A stretch of DNA of 64,000 nt from Bacillus sp. FSL K6-3431 (GTDB lineage: Bacteria; Bacillota; Bacilli; Bacillales; Bacillaceae_C). The notes under the pieces were generated by a model. The model searched no databases and was not told the origin of the DNA. It saw only the letters and a list, made by a program, of their open reading frames with translations. Below, piece after piece: positions 45,782 through 56,485 of this stretch. Where the stretch lies: positions 62,001 to 126,000 of the forward strand of contig NZ_JBBOCT010000001.1 of the NCBI RefSeq assembly GCF_038002605.1, given 5' to 3'. The translations under genes were made by a program, and so were the position numbers. How positions within the stretch are numbered: position 1 is the stretch's first letter; the number at the start of each line of letters is the position of its first letter.

Positions 45782-47621
45782 TTTGCAAGAGCGGATTTTA
45801 ATCGGTGATGGTGCGATGGGAACGCTGCTTTACTCACATGGAATTGATCGCTGCTTTGAAGAGTTAAATCTCACGCATCCGGAAGAAGTAGCGCGAGTCC
45901 ATAAAGCATATCTTGATGCTGGCGCCGATTTGATTCAAACGAACACATATGGTGCGAATTATATTAAGCTATCAAGATATGGTTTAGAAGAAAGTGTGAA
46001 AAGGATCAATAGTGAAGCGGTTCGCATTGCTAGGGAGACAGCAGGAGATAACGCGTATGTCGTTGGAACGATTGGTGGTATACATGGTTCTGGCTTGCGT
46101 TTTGGTAAGACAGTGGAGATAAAACGGAGCTTTAGAGAACAGCTTTACTGTCTACTACTTGGGGGTGTCGACGGTCTTCTATTAGAAACATATTACGACT
46201 TGGATGAATTGACAACTGTATTGAAAATTGCCCGTGAAGAAACGGATCTGCCGATTATTACAAATGTGTCGATGCATGAGCCAGGAGTGTTGGAAAATGG
46301 GATTCATTTATCAGATGCAATAGAGCGCTTAGAAGATCTAGGTGCAGATATTATCGGAGTCAATTGTAGATTAGGCCCGTACCATATGCTAAAAGCGTTG
46401 GAATCTATTCCGATTCCTAAAAAAGCATTTCTATCGGCATATCCGAACTCAAGTTCACCTGAATATCGCGATGGAAAGCTTCTATATAAAACAGAACCTG
46501 ATTATTTTGAAAAATTTGCGCTTCATTTTCGCAACGAAGGTGTCCGCTTAATTGGGGGATGCTGTGGCACAACGCCAGAACATATAAAAGCGTTGGCTGA
46601 AGGAATCAAGGGCTTGATACCACTACAGAAAAAGGAAGTGAAAAAGCGAAAAAACATCGAAGTACCAGAAATAAAACAGCAAGATGGACTGACGTTATTC
46701 GAGAAAGTGAAATCAAAGCGTTCCATTATCGTCGAGTTGGATACACCAAAACATTTGGATACGAAGAAATTCTTTGAAGGAGCAAAAGCTCTAAAAGAAG
46801 TAGGAATAGATGGTTTAACGCTTGCGGATAATTCACTTGCTTCACCACGTGTCTGTAATATGACGATGGCTTCACTTGTAAACAGAGAAATAGATTTGCC
46901 TGCGCTCGTCCATATTACATGCAGAGACAGGAATTTAATTGGATTACAATCCCACTTAATGGGTCTCCATACTTTAGGTATACGTGACTTATTAGCAATT
47001 ACAGGTGATCCAACAAAGATTGGTGATTTTCCAGGAGCAACATCCGTCTATGATGTCACTTCATTTGAGTTAATAAAGTTAATCAAGCAATTTAATGAAG
47101 GAATTTCATTATCAGGAAAATCACTGAAACAAAAGACAAATTTCCATATCGCAACTGCATTTAACCCGAATGTTCGGAATGTTGGGAGAGCGGTTGAACG
47201 ATTAGAGAAAAAGATTGGCTTCGGGGCAGACTATGTCGTTTCACAACCTGTATTTAGTAGAGAAAAAATAATTGAAGTGGCTGAAGCGACAAAACATATA
47301 ACAGCTCCAATTTATATCGGAATAATGCCATTAGTTTCAACCAGGAATGCCGAATACCTTCATAATGAAGTGCCTGGTATCAAATTGCCGGATGATATTC
47401 GCGCACGGATGGCTGCGACTTCAGACTCTCCAGATCTAGCAATACAAGAGGGTTTATCGATTGCAAAAGAGTTAATTGATACCGCGATGGAACATTTTAA
47501 TGGGATCTATTTAATCACTCCATTTATCCGCTACGATTTAACTGTTGAATTATCTAAATATATTCAACAGAAGGATAACAAATTAACTGAAAAAGAAAAA
47601 TCGGAAATTGTAATAAAATAG
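45765..47621 (+). CDS. yitJ: Bifunctional homocysteine S-methyltransferase / methylenetetrahydrofolate reductase
   Basis: Fusion enzyme: residues about 1-295 form a Hcy-binding barrel with zinc cysteines in GVNCRLG and [11 protein letters not shown]; about 320-600 form the FAD-dependent MTHFR barrel ([30 protein letters not shown]). It supplies 5-methyltetrahydrofolate for MetE and can methylate homocysteine. 618 residues, as B. subtilis YitJ. TTG start, 8 bases after gggagg. Under the SAM riboswitch. Confidence 0.92.
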   Translation: MTLLASLQERILIGDGAMGTLLYSHGIDRCFEELNLTHPEEVARVHKAYLDAGADLIQTNTYGANYIKLSRYGLEESVKRINSEAVRIARETAGDNAYVVGTIGGIHGSGLRFGKTVEIKRSFREQLYCLLLGGVDGLLLETYYDLDELTTVLKIAREETDLPIITNVSMHEPGVLENGIHLSDAIERLEDLGADIIGVNCRLGPYHMLKALESIPIPKKAFLSAYPNSSSPEYRDGKLLYKTEPDYFEKFALHFRNEGVRLIGGCCGTTPEHIKALAEGIKGLIPLQKKEVKKRKNIEVPEIKQQDGLTLFEKVKSKRSIIVELDTPKHLDTKKFFEGAKALKEVGIDGLTLADNSLASPRVCNMTMASLVNREIDLPALVHITCRDRNLIGLQSHLMGLHTLGIRDLLAITGDPTKIGDFPGATSVYDVTSFELIKLIKQFNEGISLSGKSLKQKTNFHIATAFNPNVRNVGRAVERLEKKIGFGADYVVSQPVFSREKIIEVAEATKHITAPIYIGIMPLVSTRNAEYLHNEVPGIKLPDDIRARMAATSDSPDLAIQEGLSIAKELIDTAMEHFNGIYLITPFIRYDLTVELSKYIQQKDNKLTEKEKSEIVIK

Positions 47622-47668
47622 TTCTTCTCTTTATCATATAATAAAAATTTGAAGTTGGAGGAAATAAA

Positions 47669-49957
47669 ATGACAAAAGTAATTAGTTCGAACCTAGGATA
47701 TCCAAGAATTGGTGAGCTTCGTGAATGGAAAAAGGAATTAGAAAAGTTTTGGAGTGGTAAAATTTCTGAAGAAGAACTATTAAAAGAAACAAAAGCATTA
47801 CGATTGCATGGATTAAAGAAACAACAAGATAAAGGAATCGATCTTGTACCTGTTGGTGATTTCTCCTTGTATGACCATGTATTGGATACGTCGATCATGT
47901 TTGGAGTTGTACCAACAAGATTTCAAAATAGCGGTGCAAAATCAGCTTTGGAAACGTATTTTGCGATTGCACGTGGTACAAAAGATGCTGTCGCATCAGA
48001 AATGACAAAATGGTTTAATACAAACTATCATTATATTGTTCCAGAATTTAATAATGTAAGACCAATTTTAACAGAAAACCGTCCTTTAACTTTTTATAAA
48101 GAAGCAAAAGAGGAATTGGGTATTGAAGGTAAGCCGGTATTATTAGGTCCTATCACATTTTTAAAATTAGGAAAGGGCTATGAAGCAGATAAATTCCCAG
48201 AACTATTAAAAACATTTTTACCTTTGTATATTCAAGTATTGCAAGAACTAAAGGAAGCAGGTGTTAAATGGGTTCAGATAGATGAGCCTATCTTAGGAAC
48301 GAATGTAACTGGGGCGGATATTGATCAATTTAAGCAAGCATATGAGGCGATCTCCGAGGCAGTTCCAGGACTAAATATTATTATCCAGACATATTTTGAG
48401 TCCGTTGATTTCTATGAGGAAATTGTAAACTTGCCAGTTGCTGGAATTGGGCTAGACTTTGTTCATGGGGACGCACTGGAAGCGATACGTCAACATGGAT
48501 TCCCGAAGGAAAAAGTACTTGCTGCGGGTGTAATTGATGGCAGAAATGTCTGGCGTTCAAACTTGGAAACACGGCTTGGTCTATTGGAGACGATTCAACA
48601 ATTAGTTAATAAAGACCGGATTATTGTCCAACCGTCATCTTCTTTACTTCACGTACCTGTGACGATAGAAACGGAGCAAGCGTTGGATCCAATTATTAAA
48701 GATGCGTTATCTTTTGCAGATCAAAAGCTTGAAGAAGTCGTTGCTTTAGCACAAGGTTTAGAGAATGGGAAAGCAAATATTGCTAAAGAATTGGAAGGTA
48801 GCGTGCGGGCGATTGATGTGTTAAATAACTCAGCATATCGTAAAAAAACAGCTGGTCAAGTGAATGCAAGTGAACTAAGTGCTGATCGAGCATTACCGTT
48901 TGCGGAAAGAATTAAGATTCAAGATGAATTATTTCAGCTTCCGCTATTACCTACAACAACTATTGGTAGTTTGCCACAAACGACTGAAGTAAGAAAACAA
49001 CGTTTGAAATGGCGTAAGGGTGACATTACTGATCGTGAATATGAACAATATATTGAAACTGAAACGAAAAAGTGGATTGAAATTCAAGAAGATATCGGTA
49101 TTGATGTTCTAGTCCACGGTGAATTCGAGCGTACAGATATGGTTGAATACTTTGGTGAAAAATTAAACGGCTTCCTTGTGACGAAATTCGGATGGGTCCA
49201 ATCATATGGTTCCCGCTGTGTAAAACCACCGCTTATTTTCGGTGAAGTTTCCTTAAATGAACCAATGACTGTGAAGGAAAGTGTCTATGCCCAATCGTTA
49301 ACAGACAAACGTGTAAAGGGAATGTTAACTGGTCCTGTGACTATTTTAAATTGGTCATTTGAGAGAGATGATATTTCTAAATATGATGTTTTAAATCAAA
49401 TTGCTGTTGCATTGCGCAGTGAAATTGAAGAACTAGAAAAAAATAATATTAAAATTATCCAGGTGGATGAACCAGCACTTCGTGAAGGTCTACCGCTTAA
49501 GCGTAGTAAATGGGATGAGTACTTAAACGCTGCAGTCCATGCATTTAAATTATCAACGGCATCAGTGGAAAATAGTACCCAAATTCACACGCATATGTGT
49601 TATTCGAGCTTCGGTGATATTTTCGATGCGATCAGTGGATTGGATGCAGATGTGATTTCAATTGAAACATCAAGAAGCCATGGTGAACTAATATCAACAT
49701 TCGAAGAAAACACATATGACAAAGAAATTGGCCTTGGTGTATATGATATTCATAGTCCACGAGTTCCTAGTAAAGAGGAAATAAAAGAAAATATTAACCG
49801 GGCATTAAAGACAATTCCGGCCAATCAATTTTGGATAAACCCAGATTGCGGCTTAAAAACAAGACAAGAAACAGAGACGATCGCTGCATTAAAACTGATG
49901 GTAGAAGCTGCGGTTGAAGTAAGAAATAATCGACTTGCTACAGTTCAAGACAAATAA
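47669..49957 (+). CDS. metE: Cobalamin-independent methionine synthase
   Basis: Transfers the methyl group of 5-methyltetrahydrofolyl-polyglutamate to homocysteine. Two barrels; N-terminal [19 protein letters not shown]-terminal zinc ligands in [12 protein letters not shown] and NPDCGLKTR, with [16 protein letters not shown]. 762 residues, standard. Final gene of the riboswitch-controlled met unit, 47 bases after yitJ with its own ribosome site (ggagg). Confidence 0.96.
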   Translation: MTKVISSNLGYPRIGELREWKKELEKFWSGKISEEELLKETKALRLHGLKKQQDKGIDLVPVGDFSLYDHVLDTSIMFGVVPTRFQNSGAKSALETYFAIARGTKDAVASEMTKWFNTNYHYIVPEFNNVRPILTENRPLTFYKEAKEELGIEGKPVLLGPITFLKLGKGYEADKFPELLKTFLPLYIQVLQELKEAGVKWVQIDEPILGTNVTGADIDQFKQAYEAISEAVPGLNIIIQTYFESVDFYEEIVNLPVAGIGLDFVHGDALEAIRQHGFPKEKVLAAGVIDGRNVWRSNLETRLGLLETIQQLVNKDRIIVQPSSSLLHVPVTIETEQALDPIIKDALSFADQKLEEVVALAQGLENGKANIAKELEGSVRAIDVLNNSAYRKKTAGQVNASELSADRALPFAERIKIQDELFQLPLLPTTTIGSLPQTTEVRKQRLKWRKGDITDREYEQYIETETKKWIEIQEDIGIDVLVHGEFERTDMVEYFGEKLNGFLVTKFGWVQSYGSRCVKPPLIFGEVSLNEPMTVKESVYAQSLTDKRVKGMLTGPVTILNWSFERDDISKYDVLNQIAVALRSEIEELEKNNIKIIQVDEPALREGLPLKRSKWDEYLNAAVHAFKLSTASVENSTQIHTHMCYSSFGDIFDAISGLDADVISIETSRSHGELISTFEENTYDKEIGLGVYDIHSPRVPSKEEIKENINRALKTIPANQFWINPDCGLKTRQETETIAALKLMVEAAVEVRNNRLATVQDK

Positions 49958-49989
49958 TTAAAATGCGAAGTTAATAGGTGAATCCAGTC

Positions 49990-50028
49990 CCTTTGAATGC
50001 TCAATGATAGCATTCAAAGGTTTTTTTT
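49990..50028 (+). terminator. Terminator after metE
   Basis: Perfect 12-base stem CCTTTGAATGCT/AGCATTCAAAGG and eight T. Confidence 0.92.
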
Positions 50029-50157
50029 AGTTTCATTCCGGATTTTCTCAAATTAGCCGTAACATAAAAGTGACATATTTGTGAAGCTGATATTTAGCAT
50101 AGAAAAAAGTTTTTTGATACACTAATACAATCAATTATACGGAAATCGGGTGACGAT

Positions 50158-51561
50158 GTGGCAACAGAGGCTAAAGTCAGTGGAAAAGCATTTTGGTCGA
50201 TTATTTTTGCTGTTTTTTTCGGCAACTTTTTAGCGGTAATGAATACATCAACGGTGAATGTTGCGGTGCCTTCTTTAATGGCACAATTTTCAGCGGATCT
50301 GCCCAGTGCTCAATGGACTGTCACAGGATTTATGCTTGCTGCAGGTGCAGCTGCTCCTTCTGCCGGCTGGTTCGGAACACGATTTGGCTATAAAAAAGTA
50401 TATATCGGAGCTTTGTGTGGCTTTTTTGTTTTTTCAATTGCGTGCATTTCCTCTTGGACGATCGAAATGTTAATTATTGCGAGGATGTTGCAAGGTGTGT
50501 GTAGCGGTATTTTAATGCCAACGACGATGACACTTGTGTATCAGACAATCGAAAAAAGCAGGCAAGCATTTGGTCTTAGCCTATGGAGCTTGTCAGCGGT
50601 ACTTGCACCAGCGGTTGGTCCAGTATTAGCCGGATTTCTAATAGACCTATTTGATTGGCGCGCATTGTTTTATTTGAATTTACCAATTGCAGTTGCAGCG
50701 ATTATTGCTGCTTTGAAATTTCTCCCGAATACAGCGGTTGGTGGAAAAACGCCGTTTGATTTCCCAGGACTTCTATTTTCATTCGGTGGTAGTATTTTAT
50801 TGTTAACGGCTTTCGCAGAAGCGGGATCATGGGGATGGTTAAATTGGAAAACATTACTTACCGTATCAACGGGCATATTACTATTATTCTTATTTATCAA
50901 TCGCGAGCTCAAAATAGAATTTCCATTATTAAATTTTAATGTTTTGTCGCATCGTCTTTACACTTATAGTCTGTTCCTAAACGCGGTATTATCGATTGGC
51001 TTATATGCTGGTGCCTTTTTAGTACCGATCTTTCTGCAAAACTCTCTACATCTTGGTGCGTTTGAAACAGGGATGATTATGATGCCTGGAGCTTTTATGA
51101 TGGCAGTCTTTACTCCGATTACTGGTAAACTATACGATAAAACCGGACCGGTGCCGCTAATCTTCTCAGGAATTCTGGTTATGATAATAGGCACCTATAT
51201 GATGGGGAGCTTATCGATTGAAACAACTACAATGTATATTGTTATCTGGACATCTGTTCGATATGTAGGGATTGCTCTTTGTAACATGCCAATCACCAAC
51301 GCTGGCATGTCTTCTATTCCACTGGATATCACAGGCTACGCATCTGCCCTGAACAACTGGGCCCGCCAGTGTATTGCGTCACTTTCAATTGCTCTTTTTT
51401 CGGCACTACTTGCTTCACAGTCATCAGCATATATCCGGAGCGGAGATGGTGCTGCAGCCGCGTCTGCTTTAGCCGCTGGAGATGTTTTTCTTTACTCGTT
51501 AATCCCACTCATACTGGCACTTCCAATTACATTCTTCCTGAGAGGGAAAGATAGAAAATAA
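50158..51561 (+). CDS. MFS drug-type exporter, DHA2 (EmrB/QacA) family
   Basis: Proton-coupled export protein with 14 predicted helices, 467 residues. N-terminal FFGNFLAVMNTSTVNVAVPSL (helix 1 motif D1), PSAGWFGTRFGYKKVY (motif A), LAPAVGPVLAGFLIDLFDWRALF (motif C). GTG start 50158; an ATG at 50156 is in another frame. The substrate is unknown. Stand-alone unit closed by a terminator at 51572. Confidence 0.85.
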   Translation: MATEAKVSGKAFWSIIFAVFFGNFLAVMNTSTVNVAVPSLMAQFSADLPSAQWTVTGFMLAAGAAAPSAGWFGTRFGYKKVYIGALCGFFVFSIACISSWTIEMLIIARMLQGVCSGILMPTTMTLVYQTIEKSRQAFGLSLWSLSAVLAPAVGPVLAGFLIDLFDWRALFYLNLPIAVAAIIAALKFLPNTAVGGKTPFDFPGLLFSFGGSILLLTAFAEAGSWGWLNWKTLLTVSTGILLLFLFINRELKIEFPLLNFNVLSHRLYTYSLFLNAVLSIGLYAGAFLVPIFLQNSLHLGAFETGMIMMPGAFMMAVFTPITGKLYDKTGPVPLIFSGILVMIIGTYMMGSLSIETTTMYIVIWTSVRYVGIALCNMPITNAGMSSIPLDITGYASALNNWARQCIASLSIALFSALLASQSSAYIRSGDGAAAASALAAGDVFLYSLIPLILALPITFFLRGKDRK

Positions 51562-51571
51562 CGCGAATAGT

Positions 51572-51612
51572 AAAAGACGGTTTTTTCATTGTGAAAATCG
51601 TCTTTTGTTTTT
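51572..51612 (+). terminator. Terminator after the MFS gene
   Basis: AAAAGACG/CGTCTTTT with inner imperfect pairing, T run after. The rest of the gap to 51776 shows no gene. Confidence 0.82.
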
Positions 51613-51778
51613 TAAAAAAGTAAGAAAGTCCCTAGTTTCGACATACAGAATATACTAGTGCAGCAGATCACGATCTAAGAAGTCATTTATTATCGTATTA
51701 AAAAGCAGTACAGTTAAGTCTATTTACTTTGGGTATCGGAGTTTCTAATAGGTGATAATAAAAAACAGAATATTAAGG

Positions 51779-51810
51779 TTGTTTTTTTGAATGTAGTATT
51801 ATAAAATAAC
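51779..51810 (+). promoter_or_regulatory. Promoter P1 of the ABC operon with the shared HxlR-cluster block
   Basis: TTGTTT, 17 bases, TAAAAT (51802-51807) inside TATTATAAAATAAC (51797-51810), then a stretch (ccaactaaac-aa/ta-tagga) also present downstream of P3. Same arrangement in front of both DUF4242 genes. Confidence 0.65.
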
Positions 51811-51865
51811 TTAAAACCAACTAAACAAATAGGAATTTAAGATTTTGTAAAAAGGAGAGTAGCTC

Positions 51866-52648
51866 GTGCATAAAAAAATCATTGAAGTTAGTAATGTAAA
51901 TAAATCATTTCGTAATGGAAAGAAAGCAGTTCATGTACTGGAAGATGTTTCTTTTCATGTGAAGAAAGGTGAAATCGTCACATTGTTAGGGAAAAGTGGA
52001 TGTGGAAAAAGTACGCTACTAAATATGGTTGGAGGATTCGATAAAGCAGATGAAGGAAGTGTGAAACTTGACGGACATGTAGTCCAATCTCCGTCGAAAA
52101 AATGTGTGATGCTGTTCCAGCAAAATAATCTGCTTCCATGGCGATCTGTCATAAAAAATGTGGAGCTAGGCCTTGAGGGAGATAAGCTTTCGACTAAGGA
52201 AAAGAGTGAACGTGTAAAGGACTCATTAAAGCTTGTCGGACTTGAGGGGCATCTTCAACAATTCCCTCTTGAATTATCGGGCGGGATGCAGCAGCGTGTC
52301 GCGATCGCAAGAGCGCTCGCAATGCAACCTGAGGTTATCTTGATGGATGAGCCATTCGCAGCATTAGATACTTTTAATCGCTATCATTTACAGGAAGAGC
52401 TTCTTCGTATTCAAGATAAAATGAGAACAACTATTTTGCTTGTTACCCATGACATTGATGAGGCCGTCTATTTATCTGACAGAATTTTGATTATGGGTTC
52501 ACACCCAGGCAGAATATTTAAGGATATAGCAATTAAACTTGTAAAACCACGTGACCGAGCTTTTGAGGACTTTCAATATTTTCGAAAAAGTATCTTACAA
52601 GAGTTCGAGGTCAGTGGCGAACGGCCGGTACCCGAGTATAACATTTAG
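51866..52648 (+). CDS. ABC transporter ATP-binding protein (SsuB/TauB/ThiZ type)
   Basis: Cytoplasmic ATPase of a nitrate/sulfonate/taurine-type importer, 260 residues. Walker [10 protein letters not shown] (42-50), Q-loop [12 protein letters not shown], signature [16 protein letters not shown], Walker [13 protein letters not shown], switch His in [14 protein letters not shown]. The LLPW variant after the Q-loop is typical for this subfamily. GTG start after aaaggagag. First gene of a three-gene operon; the ligand is unknown. Confidence 0.88.
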   Translation: MHKKIIEVSNVNKSFRNGKKAVHVLEDVSFHVKKGEIVTLLGKSGCGKSTLLNMVGGFDKADEGSVKLDGHVVQSPSKKCVMLFQQNNLLPWRSVIKNVELGLEGDKLSTKEKSERVKDSLKLVGLEGHLQQFPLELSGGMQQRVAIARALAMQPEVILMDEPFAALDTFNRYHLQEELLRIQDKMRTTILLVTHDIDEAVYLSDRILIMGSHPGRIFKDIAIKLVKPRDRAFEDFQYFRKSILQEFEVSGERPVPEYNI

Positions 52649-52662
52649 GGGGAAGATGAACG

Positions 52663-53622
52663 TTGAGGAAACAAAGAAAATGGATGTTCTCGTTATTATT
52701 GATACTCTTACTATTTTTTACTGTGTCATGTGGGCAGTCAACACAGAAAACCATTGGCAGACCAATAATTAAAATAGGCTATCTTCCCATTACACATGCA
52801 GGCCCGCTTTATTTAGATGCACATATTCATGGAGGACAATTCGATGATTATAGTATAGAACTTGTTAAATTTAGCTCTTGGCCTGATTTGATGGACGCTC
52901 TAAATACAGGACGTGTGGATGGTGCATCCGTTTTGATCGAACTTGCCATGAAAGCGAAAGAAAAAGGGATAGATTTAAAAGCTGTGGCACTTGGACATAA
53001 AGATGGAAATGTATTAATCTCTTCAAAAAATATTGATAGAACAAGTGATTTAATAGGAAAAACATTTGCGATTCCACATAAGTATTCAACCCAAAATATT
53101 TTGTTAAATGAAATGTTGAAAAAAGATGGTTTGACATATGAGGATGTCAATATTGTTGAGATGCCACCGGCCGAAATGCCGGCGGCGTTATCAGAGAATA
53201 GAATTGCCGGTTATGCAGTAGCAGAACCATTCGGTGCAATGGCGGTAAAGCTAGATAAAGGAAAAGTATTACACCATTCAGATGAAATATGGCCAAATTC
53301 GTATTGCTGCGTACTTGTTTTGCGAAATGATTTTATTCAAAGCAACCAAGATGCCACTCAATCATTTGTGACACAGTATGTAAAATCTGGAGAACATGCG
53401 AATAGGAAGGACGAAGATCTATATGAATCATTCAGTAATTTTATGAAAGTAGATAAAGCAGTGCTGGAATTATCGCTGGAATGGATATCATTTGATGAAT
53501 TATGTATCGAGAAAGCTGAATACACCAAACTTCGAAATTCGGTAATAGAGATGGATTTAATGGATAGTCCTCCATCATACGAGGAATTTATAGACAATAC
53601 ATTTATTGAAAAAGCGATGTGA
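52663..53622 (+). CDS. ABC transporter substrate-binding lipoprotein (NitT/TauT, NMT1/SsuA-like)
   Basis: Lipoprotein: signal MRKQRKWMFSLL…, lipobox TVSC with Cys23. The body follows the SsuA/NMT1 fold (IKIGYLPITHAGPLYLDAH, WPDLMDALNTGRVDGASVL, GKTFAIPHKYSTQNILLNEML, IAGYAVAEPFGAMAV). 319 residues. TTG start 8 bases after a ggggggaag site. Families with this fold bind alkanesulfonates, taurine, pyrimidine thiamine precursors or nitrate; the sequence alone does not decide. Overlaps the permease start. Confidence 0.85.
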   Translation: MRKQRKWMFSLLLILLLFFTVSCGQSTQKTIGRPIIKIGYLPITHAGPLYLDAHIHGGQFDDYSIELVKFSSWPDLMDALNTGRVDGASVLIELAMKAKEKGIDLKAVALGHKDGNVLISSKNIDRTSDLIGKTFAIPHKYSTQNILLNEMLKKDGLTYEDVNIVEMPPAEMPAALSENRIAGYAVAEPFGAMAVKLDKGKVLHHSDEIWPNSYCCVLVLRNDFIQSNQDATQSFVTQYVKSGEHANRKDEDLYESFSNFMKVDKAVLELSLEWISFDELCIEKAEYTKLRNSVIEMDLMDSPPSYEEFIDNTFIEKAM

Positions 53623-54386
53623 TGATAATGAAAATAACGACAAAACTAATGAACTTTTTTATTGGGATGACTATGCTTGTCATTATATGGCAAGTAATTA
53701 TTTGGACCGGTGGCTACGAAGAGGCATTATTGCCTTCACCCCTTAATGTCGGTAAAGCAATTATTGCTCTAATTGTAGATGGAACATTGTTTATCCATTT
53801 ACAGGTAAGCCTAGGCAGGTTTATTGCCGGATACTTATTGGCAGTTATTCCGGCAATTTTTTTAGGAATGTTGCTAGGGAGGTCACCGAAAATATGGAAT
53901 ATTATTGACTCAATAGTCCAAGTGTTACGACCAGTATCTCCAGTCGCATGGTCTCCGTTTATAGTGCTTTGGTTTGGAATTGGAAATATGCCAGCAATTG
54001 CAATCATTTTTATTGCAGCTTTTTATCCAGTATTATTAACGACTGTAGCAGGTGTTAATAAAATTGATCGTTCCTATTTACGAATAGCGGAAAATTTGGA
54101 AATTAAGAAGGTACAGTTAATGTATAAAATTATTTTCCCCGCCGCTTTTCCATCGGTTGTGAGCGGTCTTCATCTTGCGGTTGGAACTGCCTGGGTGTTT
54201 CTTGTTGCAGGAGAAATGGTAGGAGCCCAATCAGGTCTTGGTTATTTAATTGTAGATGCAAGAAATACTCTGAATCTTGATTATGTATTAGCAGGAATCA
54301 TATTTATTGGTATTTGCGGTTTTTTATTGGATCGTTTAATAAGTCTATTCGAAGGATGGGTTGGTAGTCATTGGGGAGAGGTTTGA
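53619..54386 (+). CDS. ABC transporter permease (SsuC/TauC type)
   Basis: Six-helix inner membrane protein, 255 residues, with EAA-like loop in YLRIAENLEIKKVQLMYKIIFPAAFPSVVSGL and VAWSPFIVLWFGIGNMPAI. The start is uncertain among GTG 53619, ATG 53622 and ATG 53628, all overlapping or touching the preceding stop. Third gene of the operon; convergent with the HxlR gene. Confidence 0.87.
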   Translation: MMIMKITTKLMNFFIGMTMLVIIWQVIIWTGGYEEALLPSPLNVGKAIIALIVDGTLFIHLQVSLGRFIAGYLLAVIPAIFLGMLLGRSPKIWNIIDSIVQVLRPVSPVAWSPFIVLWFGIGNMPAIAIIFIAAFYPVLLTTVAGVNKIDRSYLRIAENLEIKKVQLMYKIIFPAAFPSVVSGLHLAVGTAWVFLVAGEMVGAQSGLGYLIVDARNTLNLDYVLAGIIFIGICGFLLDRLISLFEGWVGSHWGEV

Positions 54387-54486
54387 TTAAGGTATGGTGT
54401 ATATAAAAGAATTTAGTGTGTACGCTATGCCCCCTGTATCAACATCATTAGTAAAAAAAGATGGGTATACACAGATTAAAATATTG

Positions 54487-54521
54487 AAAAAAGCCGGATT
54501 TTATTCATTTCCGGCTTTCTG
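54487..54521. terminator. Bidirectional terminator between the permease and HxlR genes
   Basis: AAAGCCGG/CCGGCTTT; on the minus strand it is followed by TTTTTTC. It overlaps the last codons of the HxlR gene. Confidence 0.8.
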
Positions 54522-54953
54522 AAATTCATCTTCTATGCTAATTACTTTAAGATTATGCACACGTTCCCCTGTGCTTTTGGAGTAATAGGCAATGCTTACC
54601 TCTTCACCAGTTGTGGGATCGACTAGTTTTTTATAACATTTCTGTAGATGACTGCTTCCCCAAATAATGAGTGAATGGAAGACGACTTCTAACTCTTCGC
54701 CACTTTTCGTCAATGTATAACGATAACGAGGAGGGTGCTGAGAATATAGTTCTTTTATAACAAGTCCTTCATCTTCTAAATATTTCAGACGTTCTGAAAG
54801 TAAATTAGAAGAAATGCCATTTAACGCTTTTTTCATTTCGTTAAACATTGTATTGCCATTTAATATTTCATGTACAACCAATAAGGTCCAGCGATCACCG
54901 ATGATATTAAGTGATTGTGCGATATTACAAGGTAAATTGTATCTGTTTTTCAT
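54501..54953 (-). CDS. HxlR-family transcriptional regulator
   Basis: Winged-helix dimeric regulator, 150 residues, longer than the usual ~110-120 because of a C-terminal extension (about 112-150). Core: LPCNIAQSLNIIGDRWTLLVVHEIL, GISSNLLSERLKYLEDEGLVIKELY, YRYTLTKSGEEL. Cys9 is at the N-terminal position that senses electrophiles or oxidants in HypR/YodB-type members. tggaggg ribosome site. Divergent from DUF4242 gene 1, so likely to regulate it and the other units sharing TATWWTAAAATAAC. Confidence 0.88.
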   Translation of the reverse strand: MKNRYNLPCNIAQSLNIIGDRWTLLVVHEILNGNTMFNEMKKALNGISSNLLSERLKYLEDEGLVIKELYSQHPPRYRYTLTKSGEELEVVFHSLIIWGSSHLQKCYKKLVDPTTGEEVSIAYYSKSTGERVHNLKVISIEDEFQKAGNE

Positions 54954-55012
54954 TCGTATATCCCTCCAATGTACTATTTAATATTACCATAAATATTCTA
55001 TGAGTAACAAAG

Positions 55013-55044
55013 TTGAATAATTTAACTAAGTATAATAAAATAAC
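55013..55044 (+). promoter_or_regulatory. Promoter P2 of DUF4242 gene 1 with shared block
   Basis: TTGAAT, 17 bases, TAAAAT (55036-55041) within TATAATAAAATAAC (55031-55044). It lies in the 135-base divergent region with the HxlR gene. Confidence 0.68.
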
Positions 55045-55088
55045 CTTATAAGGCATTAGATATTAATAAAAAAGTGAGGAGAATTAAA

Positions 55089-55613
55089 ATGGGATTGTAT
55101 TTAATCGAATCATCTTTAAAAAAAATTGTCTCAGTAAAAGAGGAACTAGATCAAAAGGTTGAGGTGCTTCAAGCAAAATTAAGTGAAAATCAATCAACAT
55201 TAATCGAGGTACAAGTGTCGAAGGATTTCTCCCGTGCTTTCTTTATTATTGAAGGAACAGATCAGGATGCTGCTACTGAGACATTGAAAAAAGCTGATAT
55301 CCCAGTAGAACTTGTGAAAGAAGTTCGACTTGTGGGGAAGGAAATAGAAGATGTGAAGCAAAATAAAGATATTGTAAACTATTTAGTTGAATGGAATTTA
55401 CCGGAAGATTTAACGATGGATCAGTATTTGGCGAGAAAAAAGAAAAATTCTATACATTACCAAGAGGTTCCGGAAGTAGCGTTTTCTAGAACTTATGTGT
55501 GCGAAGATATGACAAAATGCTTATGCTTCTATGATGCACCAGATGAAGCTGCTGTAAAGCGTGCTCGTGAAGCCGTTCAAACACCAATTGATTCGATTAC
55601 AGAAATTTTATAG
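55089..55613 (+). CDS. DUF4242-domain protein, copy 1
   Basis: 174 residues. The C-terminal half (about 95-174) fits DUF4242, a ferredoxin-like domain named after a Streptomyces nickel-binding protein (VNYLVEWNLPEDLT, FSRTYVCEDMTKCLCFYD, APDEAAVKRAREAVQTP). The N-terminal half (1-90, MGLYLIESSLKKIV, FSRAFFIIEGTDQ) may be a second, diverged ferredoxin-like repeat. Two cysteines in TKCLC are candidates for metal binding. ATG 55089 follows gaggag; a longer start adds only five codons of ribosome-site sequence. Function unknown. Confidence 0.75.
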   Translation: MGLYLIESSLKKIVSVKEELDQKVEVLQAKLSENQSTLIEVQVSKDFSRAFFIIEGTDQDAATETLKKADIPVELVKEVRLVGKEIEDVKQNKDIVNYLVEWNLPEDLTMDQYLARKKKNSIHYQEVPEVAFSRTYVCEDMTKCLCFYDAPDEAAVKRAREAVQTPIDSITEIL

Positions 55614-55639
55614 TAGATAACTAAATATATAGAATGGTA

Positions 55640-55687
55640 ATAGAGGCAAAAATCAGATACTTGGTTTTTGCCTCTATTTCATTTTAG
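55640..55687 (+). terminator. Terminator after DUF4242 gene 1
   Basis: ATAGAGGCAAAAA/TTTTTGCCTCTAT around a 12-base loop, followed by TTCATTTT. Confidence 0.8.
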
Positions 55688-55739
55688 TGGAGATAATCAT
55701 TTGTATAAGGATTTTATTTTGAAAAATTTGAATATAGGG

Positions 55740-55771
55740 TTGATTTTTATAACATAGTATAATAAAATAAC
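55740..55771 (+). promoter_or_regulatory. Promoter P3 of DUF4242 gene 2 with shared block
   Basis: TTGATT, 17 bases, TAAAAT (55763-55768) within TATAATAAAATAAC (55758-55771). Sequence for ~30 bases downstream is almost that of P1. Confidence 0.68.
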
Positions 55772-55835
55772 TTTAAACCAACTAAACATATAGGAATTAA
55801 AAGTTTTTTATTGTAGATTTTTTACAAAATACGTG

Positions 55836-55867
55836 TGAATTTAAGTTTGGGATTATATTAAAATAAC
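55836..55867 (+). promoter_or_regulatory. Fourth copy of the shared block (P4)
   Basis: TATATTAAAATAAC at 55854-55867, with a TGAATT 17 bases before TAAAAT. It is either a second promoter or operator for DUF4242 gene 2, about 60 bases before its start. Confidence 0.5.
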
Positions 55868-55928
55868 TGGTGTTTATTTTTGGAATGCGATGATAGCACT
55901 ACCACTAAAAATGTGAGGGGATATAAAA

Positions 55929-56462
55929 ATGGGATTATATTTAATCGAGTCAACTTTAAAAGAAATTGTGTCATCAAAAGAGGAATTAGATAAAAAGGTT
56001 GAGGTGCTTCAAGGCAAGTTACATGAAAATCAATCAACATTAATCGAGCTTCAAGTATCGAAGGATTTTTCCCGTGCTTTCTTTATTATTAAGGGAGAAG
56101 ATCAAAATGCTACGACTGTGACTTTAAAAAGTGCAGAAGTACCAATAGAACTTGTGAAAGAAGTCCGACTTATTGGTAAAGAATTGGAAGATGTGAAGCA
56201 AAACAAGGATATAGTAAACTATTTAGTCGAATGGAATTTACCAGAAGATTTAACGATGGATCAATATTTGGCCAGAAAGAAGAAAAATTCTGTGCATTAC
56301 CATGAGGTTCCCGAAGTGGCATTTTCTAGAACGTATGTATGTGAAGATATGACGAAATGTCTTTGTTTCTACGATGCGCCAGATGAAGCAGCTGTAAAAC
56401 GTGCGCGTGAAGCTGTTCAAACACCGATTGATACGATTACTGAAATACTTACAGATAAATAA
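55929..56462 (+). CDS. DUF4242-domain protein, copy 2
   Basis: 177 residues, a duplicate of the gene at 55089. From about residue 82 on the two proteins differ at only a handful of positions, while the first 80 residues are clearly more divergent. Same DUF4242 motifs and TKCLC. It is followed after 23 bases by the acyl-CoA-dehydrogenase-like gene and no terminator lies between, so these two are co-transcribed from P3/P4. Confidence 0.75.
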   Translation: MGLYLIESTLKEIVSSKEELDKKVEVLQGKLHENQSTLIELQVSKDFSRAFFIIKGEDQNATTVTLKSAEVPIELVKEVRLIGKELEDVKQNKDIVNYLVEWNLPEDLTMDQYLARKKKNSVHYHEVPEVAFSRTYVCEDMTKCLCFYDAPDEAAVKRAREAVQTPIDTITEILTDK

Positions 56463-56485
56463 AAGCAAAGGAGGGAGTGGTATCT

